Below are positions 41,618 through 50,970 of a DNA stretch of 64,000 nucleotides, one piece after another. A program made the translations under genes and the position numbers. Position 1 is the first letter of the stretch. Each line of letters starts with the position of its first letter. Source of the DNA: Bacteriovoracaceae bacterium (GTDB lineage Bacteria > Bdellovibrionota > Bacteriovoracia > Bacteriovoracales > Bacteriovoracaceae); contig JAOARC010000021.1 in assembly GCA_025210745.1 (NCBI GenBank), forward strand, positions 1 through 64,000, in the 5' to 3' direction. Below the pieces are notes generated by a model. It saw only the letters and a program-made list of their open reading frames with translations. It was not told the origin of the DNA and ran no database searches.

Positions 41618-43379
41618 TGGAACTATTTTATTTTGCGGAAGTGTTGATGATGGGAAATCAACTTTAATAGGGCGATTTCTATTTGAAACAGATAATATTC
41701 GTAAAGATATTTTAGAAGAAGTTACTAAAGCAAGTACCCACTCAATAAATTCGTCTTTAGAGTGCGATCTATCACTTATAACCGATGGGCTTAAAGCTGA
41801 AAGAGAACAAGGTATTACAATAGATCTTTCTTATCGATACATTAAAGTTGCAGATAAACGCTTTACTTTTATTGATTCTCCTGGGCATGTAGAGTTTACA
41901 AAAAATATGGTTGCAGGAGTATCACATAGTGATCTTGCTGTAATATTAGTTGATGCTTCAAAAGGAATAAGTGAACAAACAAAAAGGCATTTACTTATTT
42001 GTTCTATTTTTGGAATCCAAAAAATAATTGTGGCAATTAATAAAATGGACTTAGTTGACTGGAGTAGGAGAGTTTATAAAGAGCTTAAAGAACAAATAGA
42101 TATCTATTGTCAGCGATTTCAGTTTGTTGATATCCATTATGTTGCAATGAGTGCTCTTAGTGGAAAGGGAGTTGTAGCTGCAAGTAATATTAGAGAATTT
42201 CAAAATGATCGCTCTTTTATTGAGACTTTAATGATACAGATGAGTGGCCGCAAAAATAATTATGTCGATTTAAGAGGAGTTGTTCAATATATTTATAAAG
42301 ATGGTCAAAAAAGAGTTTATGCGAGTTATTTGAATTCTGGCGTTTTAAGAGAAGGTATGAATATTCTCGTTCTACCTTCAAATAATCGAGTTAAAGTTAA
42401 AGAAATATATATTGGTAGTAAAAGAGTTTCCTATGCTTTTGCTGGGCAATCAATCTCCTTTACTCTAGATGATCAAAAAGATGTAAGTCGAGGCAGTCTG
42501 ATATGTAATTTAAAAAATGTTCCTAAGTTATCAAATAAAATAAAATGTAAGCTTATATGGTGCTCAAGTTCTATATTAGAAAAGAAGAAAAACTATCTGA
42601 TAAAATTTATGAATAAAACTTCAGAATGTATAGTAGAAGAAATTAATTATGTTATTGATATCAAAAGCTTAAGTCGAAAGTCGGTTAAAGAACTTAGGTG
42701 TAATGATGTAGCAGATATAGAAATATGTTTAAAGCAAAGAGAGTATTTAGATACTTTTAAGAAGCAAACTGGACTTGGTCAGTTTGTTTTAATTGACCCT
42801 GTAAGCTTAGATACTGTTGCAGCGGCAGTTATTGAGGACTGTTATTTATCTGAAAATATATCTTCTCGTAAGGCCCGAACATTTTGGTTTACGGGATTAA
42901 GTGGTTCAGGTAAGTCGACTTTATCAATTAAGTTACATGAGGAATTAAAAAAACAAGGACTTGTAAGTGTCATCTTAGATGGAGATGTTATTAGAAAAAG
43001 CCTTAATAATGATTTAGGTTTTAGTAGGGAGCAAAGAACTGAAAATTTAAGACGAATTGCACAGATGGCAAAGATCATTAATGATTCTGGAGTAAATGTT
43101 ATTTGTGCAACAATTAGTCCTTATGAAAAAACGAGAAAAATGATTCAGCAGATTTTAGGAGATTCTTTTGAACTGATTTATCTTTCAACTTCATTTGAAG
43201 AATGTAGGAAAAGAGATCCAAAAGGATTGTATGCAAAAGCAATAAATGGAGAAATTAAGAACTTTACAGGTGTGGAAGATGCTTATGAAAAACCACATGG
43301 AAACTGCCTTACTTTAGACACTGAAACAAAGACTATTGAAGAATGTGTTCAAGAAATATTACAAAAGCTAATTAATTAG
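41604..43379 (+). CDS. cysNC: Bifunctional sulfate adenylyltransferase subunit 1 / adenylylsulfate kinase
   Basis: 591 aa fusion. Residues 1-420 are the CysN GTPase (G-S-V-D-D-G-K-S-T near 10-18, D-S-P-G-H near 92, N-K-M-D near 147), which drives ATP sulfurylase. Residues about 420-591 are CysC, adenylylsulfate kinase, with its own P-loop F-T-G-L-S-G-S-G-K-S-T near 430 and D-G-D-V-I-R-K near 460, producing PAPS. In the kinase part E-R-x-x-x-x-R-I-x-x-M-A-K-I is retained. The fusion and CysD overlap form a complete sulfate-activation unit. It ends convergently with an 8-bp overlap with the next gene. Confidence 0.94.
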   Translation: MDISNGTILFCGSVDDGKSTLIGRFLFETDNIRKDILEEVTKASTHSINSSLECDLSLITDGLKAEREQGITIDLSYRYIKVADKRFTFIDSPGHVEFTKNMVAGVSHSDLAVILVDASKGISEQTKRHLLICSIFGIQKIIVAINKMDLVDWSRRVYKELKEQIDIYCQRFQFVDIHYVAMSALSGKGVVAASNIREFQNDRSFIETLMIQMSGRKNNYVDLRGVVQYIYKDGQKRVYASYLNSGVLREGMNILVLPSNNRVKVKEIYIGSKRVSYAFAGQSISFTLDDQKDVSRGSLICNLKNVPKLSNKIKCKLIWCSSSILEKKKNYLIKFMNKTSECIVEEINYVIDIKSLSRKSVKELRCNDVADIEICLKQREYLDTFKKQTGLGQFVLIDPVSLDTVAAAVIEDCYLSENISSRKARTFWFTGLSGSGKSTLSIKLHEELKKQGLVSVILDGDVIRKSLNNDLGFSREQRTENLRRIAQMAKIINDSGVNVICATISPYEKTRKMIQQILGDSFELIYLSTSFEECRKRDPKGLYAKAINGEIKNFTGVEDAYEKPHGNCLTLDTETKTIEECVQEILQKLIN

Positions 43380-44337
43380 ATTTTTGAATCTTCTTATAAC
43401 TTGAGTCCCACTGAGATGTTGAAAATATAATTTTTTCTGCATTTGTTCTATAAATAAACTTAGGATTAAAAAGCTGCGTGTACATTGAAAAGATATACTG
43501 CCAGTAATTAGATTCTTGATTACCTCCTGCACCATTATATTCTTTTAGCATGAACTTATAATGAGAAGCCATATTTTGTTTTGAAAATACATGAGGTCTG
43601 GATCTTTTAGATAGAAGAATTTTTAGCTTTATAGCGGCATAAAGAAGTTGTTTTTTCCATTGACCTGGTGAGCTTAACTGTTTATTGGTAAGATTGTGAG
43701 ACATGTAAGTTACATCATCTTTCCATAATTTCTTTTTTAGGTAAATTTGAGCATCCATTTGAGGATTTAAGTCGGCATATCCACAGGCATACATTGCTCT
43801 ATGTATTTTTGGTCTTGCTTTGAAGTGATAAAACTTTTTATCTGGATTATATAGTTGATCATAGATATCTTTTTTGGCGATACTAGTAAACATAGTGAGC
43901 CCATAAGCTCCTGTTCGACTAAGCCTTGGTATTGTTGTTTTTATTTTAAGTTTATTTTGTTTTACAGTACCACCAAAATTGCAAAAATTACTTTCTTTAT
44001 AAACTAGAGATGTTAATATTCCTGGTGAGATTTTAAAACAATCTGCTAGCTCTAAAATTTGTTCAGCAAGTTCTTCTTTTAAAATAATGTTCTTACTATT
44101 AGGGTTATCAAGGACATGTTTTTTACCTCGGTAATGATCATTACACAGATGAGCATCATAACTCATTGTTTCTATTGTGTTGATTATATCTTGCTTTGTC
44201 GTTAGTTCATTTAAAATAGAGTGATTTTCATCTAATTTGGGTATACTTGGAAATGTTCCATATGTTGAAGAGGGAGTTCTTTTAACTGTTGAGCAAGAGA
44301 ATATAAGTAAAAAAATAAGATAGATCTTTTTATGCAT
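43372..44337 (-). CDS. Lipoprotein with lytic-transglycosylase-like domain
   Basis: 321 aa from ATG 44337, which begins the lipoprotein signal M-H-K-K-I-Y-L-I-F-L-L-I-F-S-C-S (Cys 15); a longer upstream frame start (44391) would hide it. The middle resembles the SLT fold: K-I-S-P-G-I-L-T-S-L-V-Y-K-E-S-N-F-C with the catalytic-type Glu near 130, then T-G-A-Y-G-L-T-M-F (compare G-A-x-G-L-x-Q). A late Y-N-G-A-G-G segment matches the substrate-binding Y-N-x-G. It would cut peptidoglycan from the outer membrane's inner face. It starts 8 bp after the barrel gene on the same strand. Confidence 0.65.
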   Translation of the reverse strand: MHKKIYLIFLLIFSCSTVKRTPSSTYGTFPSIPKLDENHSILNELTTKQDIINTIETMSYDAHLCNDHYRGKKHVLDNPNSKNIILKEELAEQILELADCFKISPGILTSLVYKESNFCNFGGTVKQNKLKIKTTIPRLSRTGAYGLTMFTSIAKKDIYDQLYNPDKKFYHFKARPKIHRAMYACGYADLNPQMDAQIYLKKKLWKDDVTYMSHNLTNKQLSSPGQWKKQLLYAAIKLKILLSKRSRPHVFSKQNMASHYKFMLKEYNGAGGNQESNYWQYIFSMYTQLFNPKFIYRTNAEKIIFSTSQWDSSYKKIQKSN

Positions 44338-44344
44338 AAGAAAC

Positions 44345-45496
44345 CTAAAAATTATATGATAAAGAAAGGGCCAGAGCATTTGAATTATCATCTTCGGCTC
44401 CAGATACTGAAACGGAACTTTTGTAAAGAACCCCTGCTAGATTTAAATTTTGATTTTTCATCAGTTTATAAGAAGCTCCTAGACTCATGTCTAAACCAGA
44501 TATTTTTATTGAGCTAAAACTTGTTAAGTAACCTAAAGAAGTAAATAAGCTCCATCTGTCATTTACACTATAGCCTTGTGTAAAAGAAGTTCTATGTATT
44601 TGCTGAGGTGTTAAGATTATATCGGTTGAAGTATCACCTAGAACAAAGTAATTTAAGTAATCATAAGCAAGGCCAACACTCCAAGCATTAAACTTTTTTG
44701 AAATTTTTAAGCCAAATTCTGGGTAAATACTATTTGCTTGTCCTTGCTCATCACTAAGACTATATTCTATATTATTGAACTTAGTTAGAACAAACTTTGT
44801 GCTTAAAGTATAACTATTTTTCAACTTATGTTGATAGCCAATATTTACTTTTAAAAAGTTCATATTAATTTTATCAGCATCTTTTTTAGTTTCAACCATG
44901 CCAATAGCGCTTCCAATACTAAAACCTTTAAGTGTTGTATTCATCAAGCTTGATTCAACTTGAGCAATATTAGCAATTTGTCTTTTAATATTTCCTGGAC
45001 CAAAAGATATTTCAATCTCAACAACTTTTTGTCCTTGTTTATTCTTGGTTATAATAATATCTGTTACATTATAAGGAAAACCAATATCTTTAGAGTATTC
45101 AATAACGTCTAGCTTTGATACATGACCAAGTTTAAAAGCAGCTAATATTTTTTGATAATTACCATAGGGATCATTTGTTCTTAAATTCAGTTTGATTTGA
45201 GGTCTTTCTGTAAGAGTAGAGGGGATGCTTGCAATATCTCTTGATTTTCCAAAAGTAATGAAAAGCTGAGCTTTATTAGAGTTTGTTATTTCGATAAGCT
45301 CAATATTTGCAATATTATAAGGAAACTCAATTTTTTGAATTTCTGATATTGCTTTTTCTTTTGAAACTTTTATCGCTTTAAAGTCATTCAAGATTTGTTT
45401 TAAACTGAGATTTTTTTTATGAGTACCTATTGGAGACTTAGCAAAAACAGAAAATGATAAAATTAATATTGTTAGTAATATAGCTAAGTTTTTCAT
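44345..45496 (-). CDS. Outer-membrane beta-barrel protein with duplicated N-terminal domain
   Basis: 383 aa. Signal peptide 1-19 (ending S-V-F-A). Residues about 36-83 and 115-166 are two copies of a module with the shared core F-P-Y-N-(I/V)-(A/T)-(N/D)-I preceded by a K-A-I/V-I-E helix and followed by F-G; the copies diverge strongly. Residues from about 185 are a barrel of short alternating strands ending with a C-terminal aromatic (S-Y-N-F), the outer-membrane insertion signal. It shares an operon with the transglycosylase-like lipoprotein 8 bp downstream. Function unknown. Confidence 0.65.
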   Translation of the reverse strand: MKNLAILLTILILSFSVFAKSPIGTHKKNLSLKQILNDFKAIKVSKEKAISEIQKIEFPYNIANIELIEITNSNKAQLFITFGKSRDIASIPSTLTERPQIKLNLRTNDPYGNYQKILAAFKLGHVSKLDVIEYSKDIGFPYNVTDIIITKNKQGQKVVEIEISFGPGNIKRQIANIAQVESSLMNTTLKGFSIGSAIGMVETKKDADKINMNFLKVNIGYQHKLKNSYTLSTKFVLTKFNNIEYSLSDEQGQANSIYPEFGLKISKKFNAWSVGLAYDYLNYFVLGDTSTDIILTPQQIHRTSFTQGYSVNDRWSLFTSLGYLTSFSSIKISGLDMSLGASYKLMKNQNLNLAGVLYKSSVSVSGAEDDNSNALALSLSYNF

Positions 45497-45623
45497 ATCG
45501 TCTTTATCGGAAATCTAAAATAAATACTTAGTCTTTTATGCTGAGTGTTTATGTCGGGTACTTTTAGATGTTTCATTTCTATTAAACTTTGGTAATATTT
45601 GTGGGTCTTTGAAGGAGCAAGGT

Positions 45624-46061
45624 GTGAAATACAGTATTATTTGGTTAATAGTGGGAGTGATCCTGACATTATCAGAGCTAATTGTTCCTGGTGGAGTTGT
45701 TATCTTTGTAGGAATTTCTTCCATTTGTGTTTATTTACTTCTTTATTTTGGTTTTATAACGAGTTTTACGACATCATTAATTATTTGGTTTATTCTTTCA
45801 ATTTTTCTTCTTTTTACTTTGCGATCTTTTTTTATGAAATACTTTGAAGGGGATACAACTATTCATAATACTAATGAGCTTGAAGATATGTTGGGTGCAA
45901 GTGCTACTGTCTTAGAAAATATAGAAAATGGTAAAGGCAGAATTATATTTAGAGGAACAACATGGCAAGCTATTTGTGATATAGATCTTCCAAAAGGAAG
46001 TGATGTTATTATTAAAGATTTAAAAAATAATATATTTACTGTTATAAAAAAGGAAAACTAA
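45624..46061 (+). CDS. NfeD-like membrane protein
   Basis: 145 aa from GTG 45624, six bases after AAGGAG; an earlier TTG in the same frame includes that ribosome-binding site and is therefore not used. Three hydrophobic segments (about 5-25, 30-46, 52-72) are followed by the soluble OB-fold NfeD C-terminal domain (L-G-A-S-A-T-V-L-E-N-I ... G-S-D-V-I-I). NfeD proteins partner with SPFH/stomatin proteins, and the next two genes encode them. Immediately followed by the first SPFH gene (ATG next base). Confidence 0.82.
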   Translation: MKYSIIWLIVGVILTLSELIVPGGVVIFVGISSICVYLLLYFGFITSFTTSLIIWFILSIFLLFTLRSFFMKYFEGDTTIHNTNELEDMLGASATVLENIENGKGRIIFRGTTWQAICDIDLPKGSDVIIKDLKNNIFTVIKKEN

Positions 46062-46988
46062 ATGTTTACTTATTTTACTGTTTTTTTAATTATTCTTGGT
46101 TTTATTTTATTTAAAACTATTGTTATCGTTTCAATGAGAGAGAACTTTGTCGTAGAAAGGCTAGGTAAGTTTTCAAGGGTGCTAAAGCCTGGAATTCATT
46201 TTCTTGTTCCATTCTTTGATCGTGTTTCTTACAAGCATGAAATGAGAGAAGAGGTTTTTGATATTCCTTCTCAAACTTGTATTACTCAAGATAATATGCA
46301 GATTGAAGTTGATGGTCTTGTTTATTTAAAGGTTATGGATGCTAAAAAAGCAAGTTATGGTATTGGAAACTACAGACTTGCATCTATTAATCTTGCTCAA
46401 ACAACGATGAGATCAGAAGTTGGTAAGCTAACTCTTTCAAAAGCATTTAGTGAAAGAGATTCTTTAAATGAAAAAATAGTCAAAGAAGTTGACTTTGCTA
46501 GTGATCCTTGGGGAATTAAGGTCCTAAGATATGAAATAAAAAATATTAGGCCATCTTCTCATGTGATGAAAACTCTTGAAAAGCAAATGGAGGCGGAAAG
46601 ATCTAAAAGAGCAGAGATTACTTTAGCTCAGGCGGATAAGTTAAGTAATATTATTTTATCTGAAGGACAAAAAATAGAGGCGATTAATATTTCAGAAGGA
46701 GAAAAACAAAAAAGAATAAATGAAGCCTTAGGTAAAGCTGAAGAAATAAGGTTAATTGCAGATGCAACAGCACAAGGTGCGCAACTTGTTGCTGCTGCGA
46801 TAAAGTCTCCTGGTGGGACAGATGCAGTTAAGCTACAATTGACCGAACAGTTTATTGAAAAAGTATCAGGAGTTTACAGAGATTCTAAAATTTCAGTTCT
46901 TCCTGAGCAGATGGGAAATATGAAAGCTTTTTTTGAAGGCGCAGATAAAGTAACAAATCCTCTAAACAAAGGAGCGAGCCATGTTTAA
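46062..46988 (+). CDS. SPFH/stomatin-like membrane protein, first of a pair
   Basis: 308 aa. One N-terminal membrane helix (1-22), then the band-7 domain with V-x-E-R-L-G-K-F-x-R-x-L-x-P-G, the stomatin signature, then a long helical E/A-rich tail (about 170-260) for oligomerisation. QmcA/paraslipin type. It overlaps the second SPFH gene by 8 bp. Together with HflK and HflC the window encodes four SPFH proteins in two unlinked pairs. Confidence 0.87.
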   Translation: MFTYFTVFLIILGFILFKTIVIVSMRENFVVERLGKFSRVLKPGIHFLVPFFDRVSYKHEMREEVFDIPSQTCITQDNMQIEVDGLVYLKVMDAKKASYGIGNYRLASINLAQTTMRSEVGKLTLSKAFSERDSLNEKIVKEVDFASDPWGIKVLRYEIKNIRPSSHVMKTLEKQMEAERSKRAEITLAQADKLSNIILSEGQKIEAINISEGEKQKRINEALGKAEEIRLIADATAQGAQLVAAAIKSPGGTDAVKLQLTEQFIEKVSGVYRDSKISVLPEQMGNMKAFFEGADKVTNPLNKGASHV

Positions 46989-47910
46989 TTTTCCTACAGA
47001 TGAAAATCCACTTATTCTCTTTTTTTGGGCGTTTATTTTTATTACTGTCATCACACAGTTTGTAAAATCAATAAAACTTGTACCTACAAAAAAAGCTTAT
47101 ATTGTAGAAAGACTAGGAAAGTATTATAAAACATTAGATGCAGGCTTTCATGCTCTTATACCTTTTGTTGATAAGGTGACCTATATTCAGGATTTAAAAG
47201 AAAGAACTGTTGATGTTCCGCCGCAAGATTGTTTTTCTAGAGATGAAGTTAATGTCGTTGTTGATGGTGTTTTATATGTTTCCGTTGTTGATCCTACAAA
47301 AGCAAGTTATGGTGTTACTGATTATATTTTTGCTTCAATAGAGCTTGCACAAACAACGACAAGATCTATCATTGGAACTCTAGACTTAGATAGAACTTTT
47401 GAAGAAAGAGATGTAATCAGTTCAAAAGTTGTAGAGGTATTAAATGCAGCGGGAGAGTCTTGGGGAATTAGAGTTCATAGGTATGAAATTAAAAATATTA
47501 CGCCTCCGACTTCTGTTCAAGATGCAATGGAAAAGCAAGTTAATGCTGAAAGAGAAAAGAGAGCTATTCTAGCTAAAAGTGAAGGGGATAAACAAGCAAG
47601 AGTTAATATGTCGCAAGGACATAAAGCTCAGATGATTAATATTTCTGAAGGTGAAATGCAAAAGAGAATTAATGAAGCAAGTGGAAAGGCACAGGAAATT
47701 ATAACTCTTGCTGAAGCTACTGCTAGTTCAATTGAGGTGATTGGAAAATCAATAAGTCAAACAGATGCAAAGCAAGCACTTGAGTTAAAGTTAAAAGAAA
47801 AATATATTTCAAGTTTAGATAATCTTGCAGATGGAAATGTAGAGGTTATTGTGCCAAGTAAAATTAATAATTTTAACAGTTGGCTTTCAACATTGGGTTT
47901 AGATGAATAA
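46981..47910 (+). CDS. SPFH/stomatin-like membrane protein, second of a pair
   Basis: 309 aa, a paralogue of the preceding gene: V-E-R-L-G-K-Y-Y-K-T-L-D-A-G-F-H-A-L-I-P-F after one membrane helix (about 10-27), and the same coiled-coil tail. The two are similar over the whole length, so they arose by tandem duplication and probably form a hetero-oligomer. It overlaps the HIT gene by 8 bp; order NfeD-SPFH-SPFH-HIT. Confidence 0.87.
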   Translation: MFNFPTDENPLILFFWAFIFITVITQFVKSIKLVPTKKAYIVERLGKYYKTLDAGFHALIPFVDKVTYIQDLKERTVDVPPQDCFSRDEVNVVVDGVLYVSVVDPTKASYGVTDYIFASIELAQTTTRSIIGTLDLDRTFEERDVISSKVVEVLNAAGESWGIRVHRYEIKNITPPTSVQDAMEKQVNAEREKRAILAKSEGDKQARVNMSQGHKAQMINISEGEMQKRINEASGKAQEIITLAEATASSIEVIGKSISQTDAKQALELKLKEKYISSLDNLADGNVEVIVPSKINNFNSWLSTLGLDE

Positions 47911-48295
47911 TTTTGTTTTAAATCCTATTTTGGAAAATGATTCTCTTTTTTTAAAAAGTTTGGAGCTATGTGATTTAAGACTATTAAAAGATGGAGATCT
48001 TGACTGGTTTTTACTGATACCTAGAAGAGTAAATATTAAAGAAATTTATGAACTTGATGCCTGCGATCAGTCTTTATTAATTAAGGAGATTGACTTAATC
48101 TCTAAGTTATTAGCTAAACATCGAAATATAGATAAAATAAATGTTGCAGCTCTTGGAAATATGGTACCTCAGCTACATATTCATATTATTGCCAGGTACG
48201 TAGATGATAGAGCATGGCCACAGCCTGTTTGGGGAAGTAAAAATATTAAAAAATTCAGTGAAGATTCCTTTGATTTTTGGAAAAATATAATCTAA
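47903..48295 (+). CDS. HIT-family nucleotide-binding protein
   Basis: 130 aa, single HIT domain. The segment G-N-M-V-P-Q-L-H-I-H-I-I-A-R-Y holds the histidine triad in the Q-L-H-x-H-x-x form (first His replaced by Gln, as in a common proteobacterial subgroup), followed by W-P-x-P-V-W-G. Such proteins hydrolyse nucleotide phosphoramidates or similar. Its start overlaps the second SPFH gene by 8 bp; a functional link to that operon is not known. Confidence 0.82.
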   Translation: MNNFVLNPILENDSLFLKSLELCDLRLLKDGDLDWFLLIPRRVNIKEIYELDACDQSLLIKEIDLISKLLAKHRNIDKINVAALGNMVPQLHIHIIARYVDDRAWPQPVWGSKNIKKFSEDSFDFWKNII

Positions 48296-48390
48296 GTATC
48301 CGATTTTACTCATTGTGCATAGCGTGTTAATATTTTCATGCATTAACATCTGTTAACGCTGAATTATTTTACTATGGTATGATTGTTATA

Positions 48391-48456
48391 GGAGGAATAT
48401 TCCTCCATGGTTAGGCTAGATTTTTACTAGGATGGTATTATTAAAATTCAAATCTA
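48391..48456 (+). promoter_or_regulatory. Structured leader of the large lipoprotein gene
   Basis: GGAGGAATATTCCTCC (48391-48406) is a perfect 16-bp palindrome. Next to it, ATG at 48407 opens a 7-codon ORF (MVRLDFY, stop 48428-48430) that could use the GGAGG inside the palindrome. CTAGATTT (48415-48422) and AAATCTAG (48449-48456) are inverted and end next to the GGGAAGGG ribosome-binding site of the gene at 48467. These may form a regulated leader; no known riboswitch is recognised. Confidence 0.35.
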
Positions 48457-48466
48457 GGGAAGGGAC

Positions 48467-50884
48467 ATGAGAAAAAAAATTAATCTTTTATTAATAATTA
48501 TATCTATTATTATCACCTCTTGCGGGGATTTATTCACCAAGAAAAATGCTAATGAGAGAATTAATCAGTACGCAGATGCAGGTTGTGAAATTGACACGCA
48601 AGCATTAGGTCGTATTTTAGAAGTTAAAATTGAAAGAGAAATTGACTGTCTTGGCGAAAATATGGACATGTTCTTAGATATTGTTAAAACGTCTAGACCT
48701 GGATATTTATCTCAAGTAACTTTAAAAGACTTTATACTTAATGGGCCGATGAATATTGACCCAGAAATACTTCCTATTGTTGATTCTGTTTTTGATTTAA
48801 GCTTTTTAATTTTTGGTGGTGATAGAGGTTTTATTTCACGTCGTGATGTTTCAAAGCTTGTTACATTTTTTAAAATCTTTAATAGTAATATGGTAACGGC
48901 AACAGGCTATTTTAAAAATGAAGATAAAGTTGATTTTTACAGGCATGATAGAGAGTCAAAGATTGTTTTAAGATCTTTTGCAAATATTGCCAGCAGCTTA
49001 AGAGATATTACAAGATCAGACAGAGCTGGGCGAGTTGATGAAATAAAGACTGATGTATTTTTAAATAACTTTTTCGATGATGCACCTGAAACATTATCTA
49101 AAATTAACTCGCTTATGTTTCTTAAGGAAATATTTCTAGGTGGTGAAGATTATAGATTAACACATATCGAATTTTTGCGAGCGCTTAACTTATTGCCAGA
49201 ATTATCTTCAATGGCGTTTGATTTTGTAAAGATTGATCGTTTCAATTTTATTGGAGTAGAGGGACAGCAAACAAATGTTTTAAGTATCTACGAAAAGAGT
49301 CTCGACTTTTTAAGTGAAAACATGTTTTTTGCTGTTAATAGTGATCATGTACTTTTTAATTTAAATAATTTATTAGAGGCAGTAGAACAGCTACTTCCAG
49401 ATGTTTTTACATTTGAAGCAAGTAATGGAACACAAACAAATTTTTATAATTATAGGCAAGAGATTTTAGCAGTGAAACCTGTTCTTGTTGGTAAAGAAGC
49501 TGGTGGTCCAAGAGAAGACTTTACAGCTGCACAAGTACATACGCTTATTTATCACTTGAGAACAATCCTAGATAAGGGAAAAACTATTTATCGTGTTTAT
49601 GAAAGAAATAAAGATTTGTTGGCCAGTACGGATCGTCTAAGTGTTGATTTTGATGATTTAGTTGGAAGCCCTGAACAAGTAAAAGATTTTTCTCGTATGG
49701 TAAATAATTATAAGTTTATCAAAGGAAATAGAAAAGCTCCTGTATATGATTATAAGTATTCAAGGAATGCAGATGCTTTTTTTGAGGTTTCTGTTATTGA
49801 GTATGTCGTGACAAACCTTATGATGATTTATGGAAAAGCTGATAGTAGGGCCCGTGGTGGTTATCATATGACTTATGATCATACTTACGCTTTTTTAATG
49901 AAAATAAGAAGACTGCTAAGAGATTTGGGCATTATTAGTATTGGACGTAAAGGTGGTAATGAAGTTGCGGGTACAACTGATAATTTAGTTTTGATGTCTA
50001 CTCTCTTTCAATTTCAATCTGACGGATGTAGTAAGGGTGCTATATGTATGGAAGTTCCTGAAATATCAGAGTTTTTAATTGGACTTCTTACGGCACTGCA
50101 GGTGAAAGACTTTTTTATAGATGAGATGAAAAAGGTTTGTCAGATTCCGGGACAAGAAGTAGATGAGCACGGAAGAATTATGGTTGATTGTTTTAGAAGA
50201 AACTTTTTAAACGTTATCACATCTTCAAAGCTAGATGATGGGACCACTTTATCTAGTTATCTTCCAAAGTTAGTTAATTATATTAAAAGCTTAACCAAAG
50301 ACGCTACTGACCCTAATGATCTTATTACTTCAGCAAAGTATGTTGACTTTGTTGCTGAGACAGAAAGTTTTACAAGAACATGTACACAGCTTGATGGACA
50401 GTCACTTCCGATGAAGCCTACAGATGCTTTTGCTGTTTTTGCTGGGCTTTTAAACCTTGAATCTACTTTTTTAAGATTAGATAAGAATGAAAATGGAATT
50501 ATGGATGGTACTAGTAGAAAGTACAGTGAAGTTATGGATGCTTATTATGAAGTATATGAAGGAGCTATTAAGGCTTTAGTTGCTCCAGATGGTGGCTTTA
50601 TGGAAAAACTTGCTAAGCCAATATTCAAGTACCTTATTAAGTATGGAAAAGTTCCAGAGACTGATAATTGTAAGATTTCAAACTTAAAGCAATGTGGTTC
50701 GATATTAAAGTTTGTTAAGTTTTTATTTAAATTTAATAAAAGAGCTGATGCATCTCGATTAACGGTAGCAACAATTTTAAAAACAATTGGTGAACAATCT
50801 GAGACAGCAAAAAAGTTTCCGTTTAAGTGTGAATGCTTAGTGCCTGGTAATGAGTGTCAACCTGAAGATGGCTCTTGGGAGTAA
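48467..50884 (+). CDS. Large lipoprotein of unknown function
   Basis: 805 aa. Lipobox I-T-S-C-G with Cys at 19, then a long mostly helical protein with about 13 scattered Cys. One EF-hand-like loop D-K-N-E-N-G-I-M-D (near 670) preceded by F-L-R-L suggests a calcium site; a second weaker K-I-D-R-F-N-F is seen near 258. No enzyme motif is recognised. Proteins of this size and make-up without recognised domains are frequent in predatory Bdellovibrionota. GGGAAGGGA precedes the start. A weak hairpin (50883-50903) follows. Confidence 0.65.
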   Translation: MRKKINLLLIIISIIITSCGDLFTKKNANERINQYADAGCEIDTQALGRILEVKIEREIDCLGENMDMFLDIVKTSRPGYLSQVTLKDFILNGPMNIDPEILPIVDSVFDLSFLIFGGDRGFISRRDVSKLVTFFKIFNSNMVTATGYFKNEDKVDFYRHDRESKIVLRSFANIASSLRDITRSDRAGRVDEIKTDVFLNNFFDDAPETLSKINSLMFLKEIFLGGEDYRLTHIEFLRALNLLPELSSMAFDFVKIDRFNFIGVEGQQTNVLSIYEKSLDFLSENMFFAVNSDHVLFNLNNLLEAVEQLLPDVFTFEASNGTQTNFYNYRQEILAVKPVLVGKEAGGPREDFTAAQVHTLIYHLRTILDKGKTIYRVYERNKDLLASTDRLSVDFDDLVGSPEQVKDFSRMVNNYKFIKGNRKAPVYDYKYSRNADAFFEVSVIEYVVTNLMMIYGKADSRARGGYHMTYDHTYAFLMKIRRLLRDLGIISIGRKGGNEVAGTTDNLVLMSTLFQFQSDGCSKGAICMEVPEISEFLIGLLTALQVKDFFIDEMKKVCQIPGQEVDEHGRIMVDCFRRNFLNVITSSKLDDGTTLSSYLPKLVNYIKSLTKDATDPNDLITSAKYVDFVAETESFTRTCTQLDGQSLPMKPTDAFAVFAGLLNLESTFLRLDKNENGIMDGTSRKYSEVMDAYYEVYEGAIKALVAPDGGFMEKLAKPIFKYLIKYGKVPETDNCKISNLKQCGSILKFVKFLFKFNKRADASRLTVATILKTIGEQSETAKKFPFKCECLVPGNECQPEDGSWE

Positions 50885-50905
50885 AACTTCGAATAGAAGT
50901 TTTAT
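50883..50905 (+). terminator. Weak terminator after the large lipoprotein gene
   Basis: AAAACTTC, GAATA loop, GAAGTTTT with only a short T run after it; it overlaps the stop codon region. Confidence 0.4.
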
Positions 50906-50970
50906 TATCCTCGTAGGAGTTCTAACAAAATATGAGCTTTAGATCATCAAATCAAAGACTATTACAAAAA

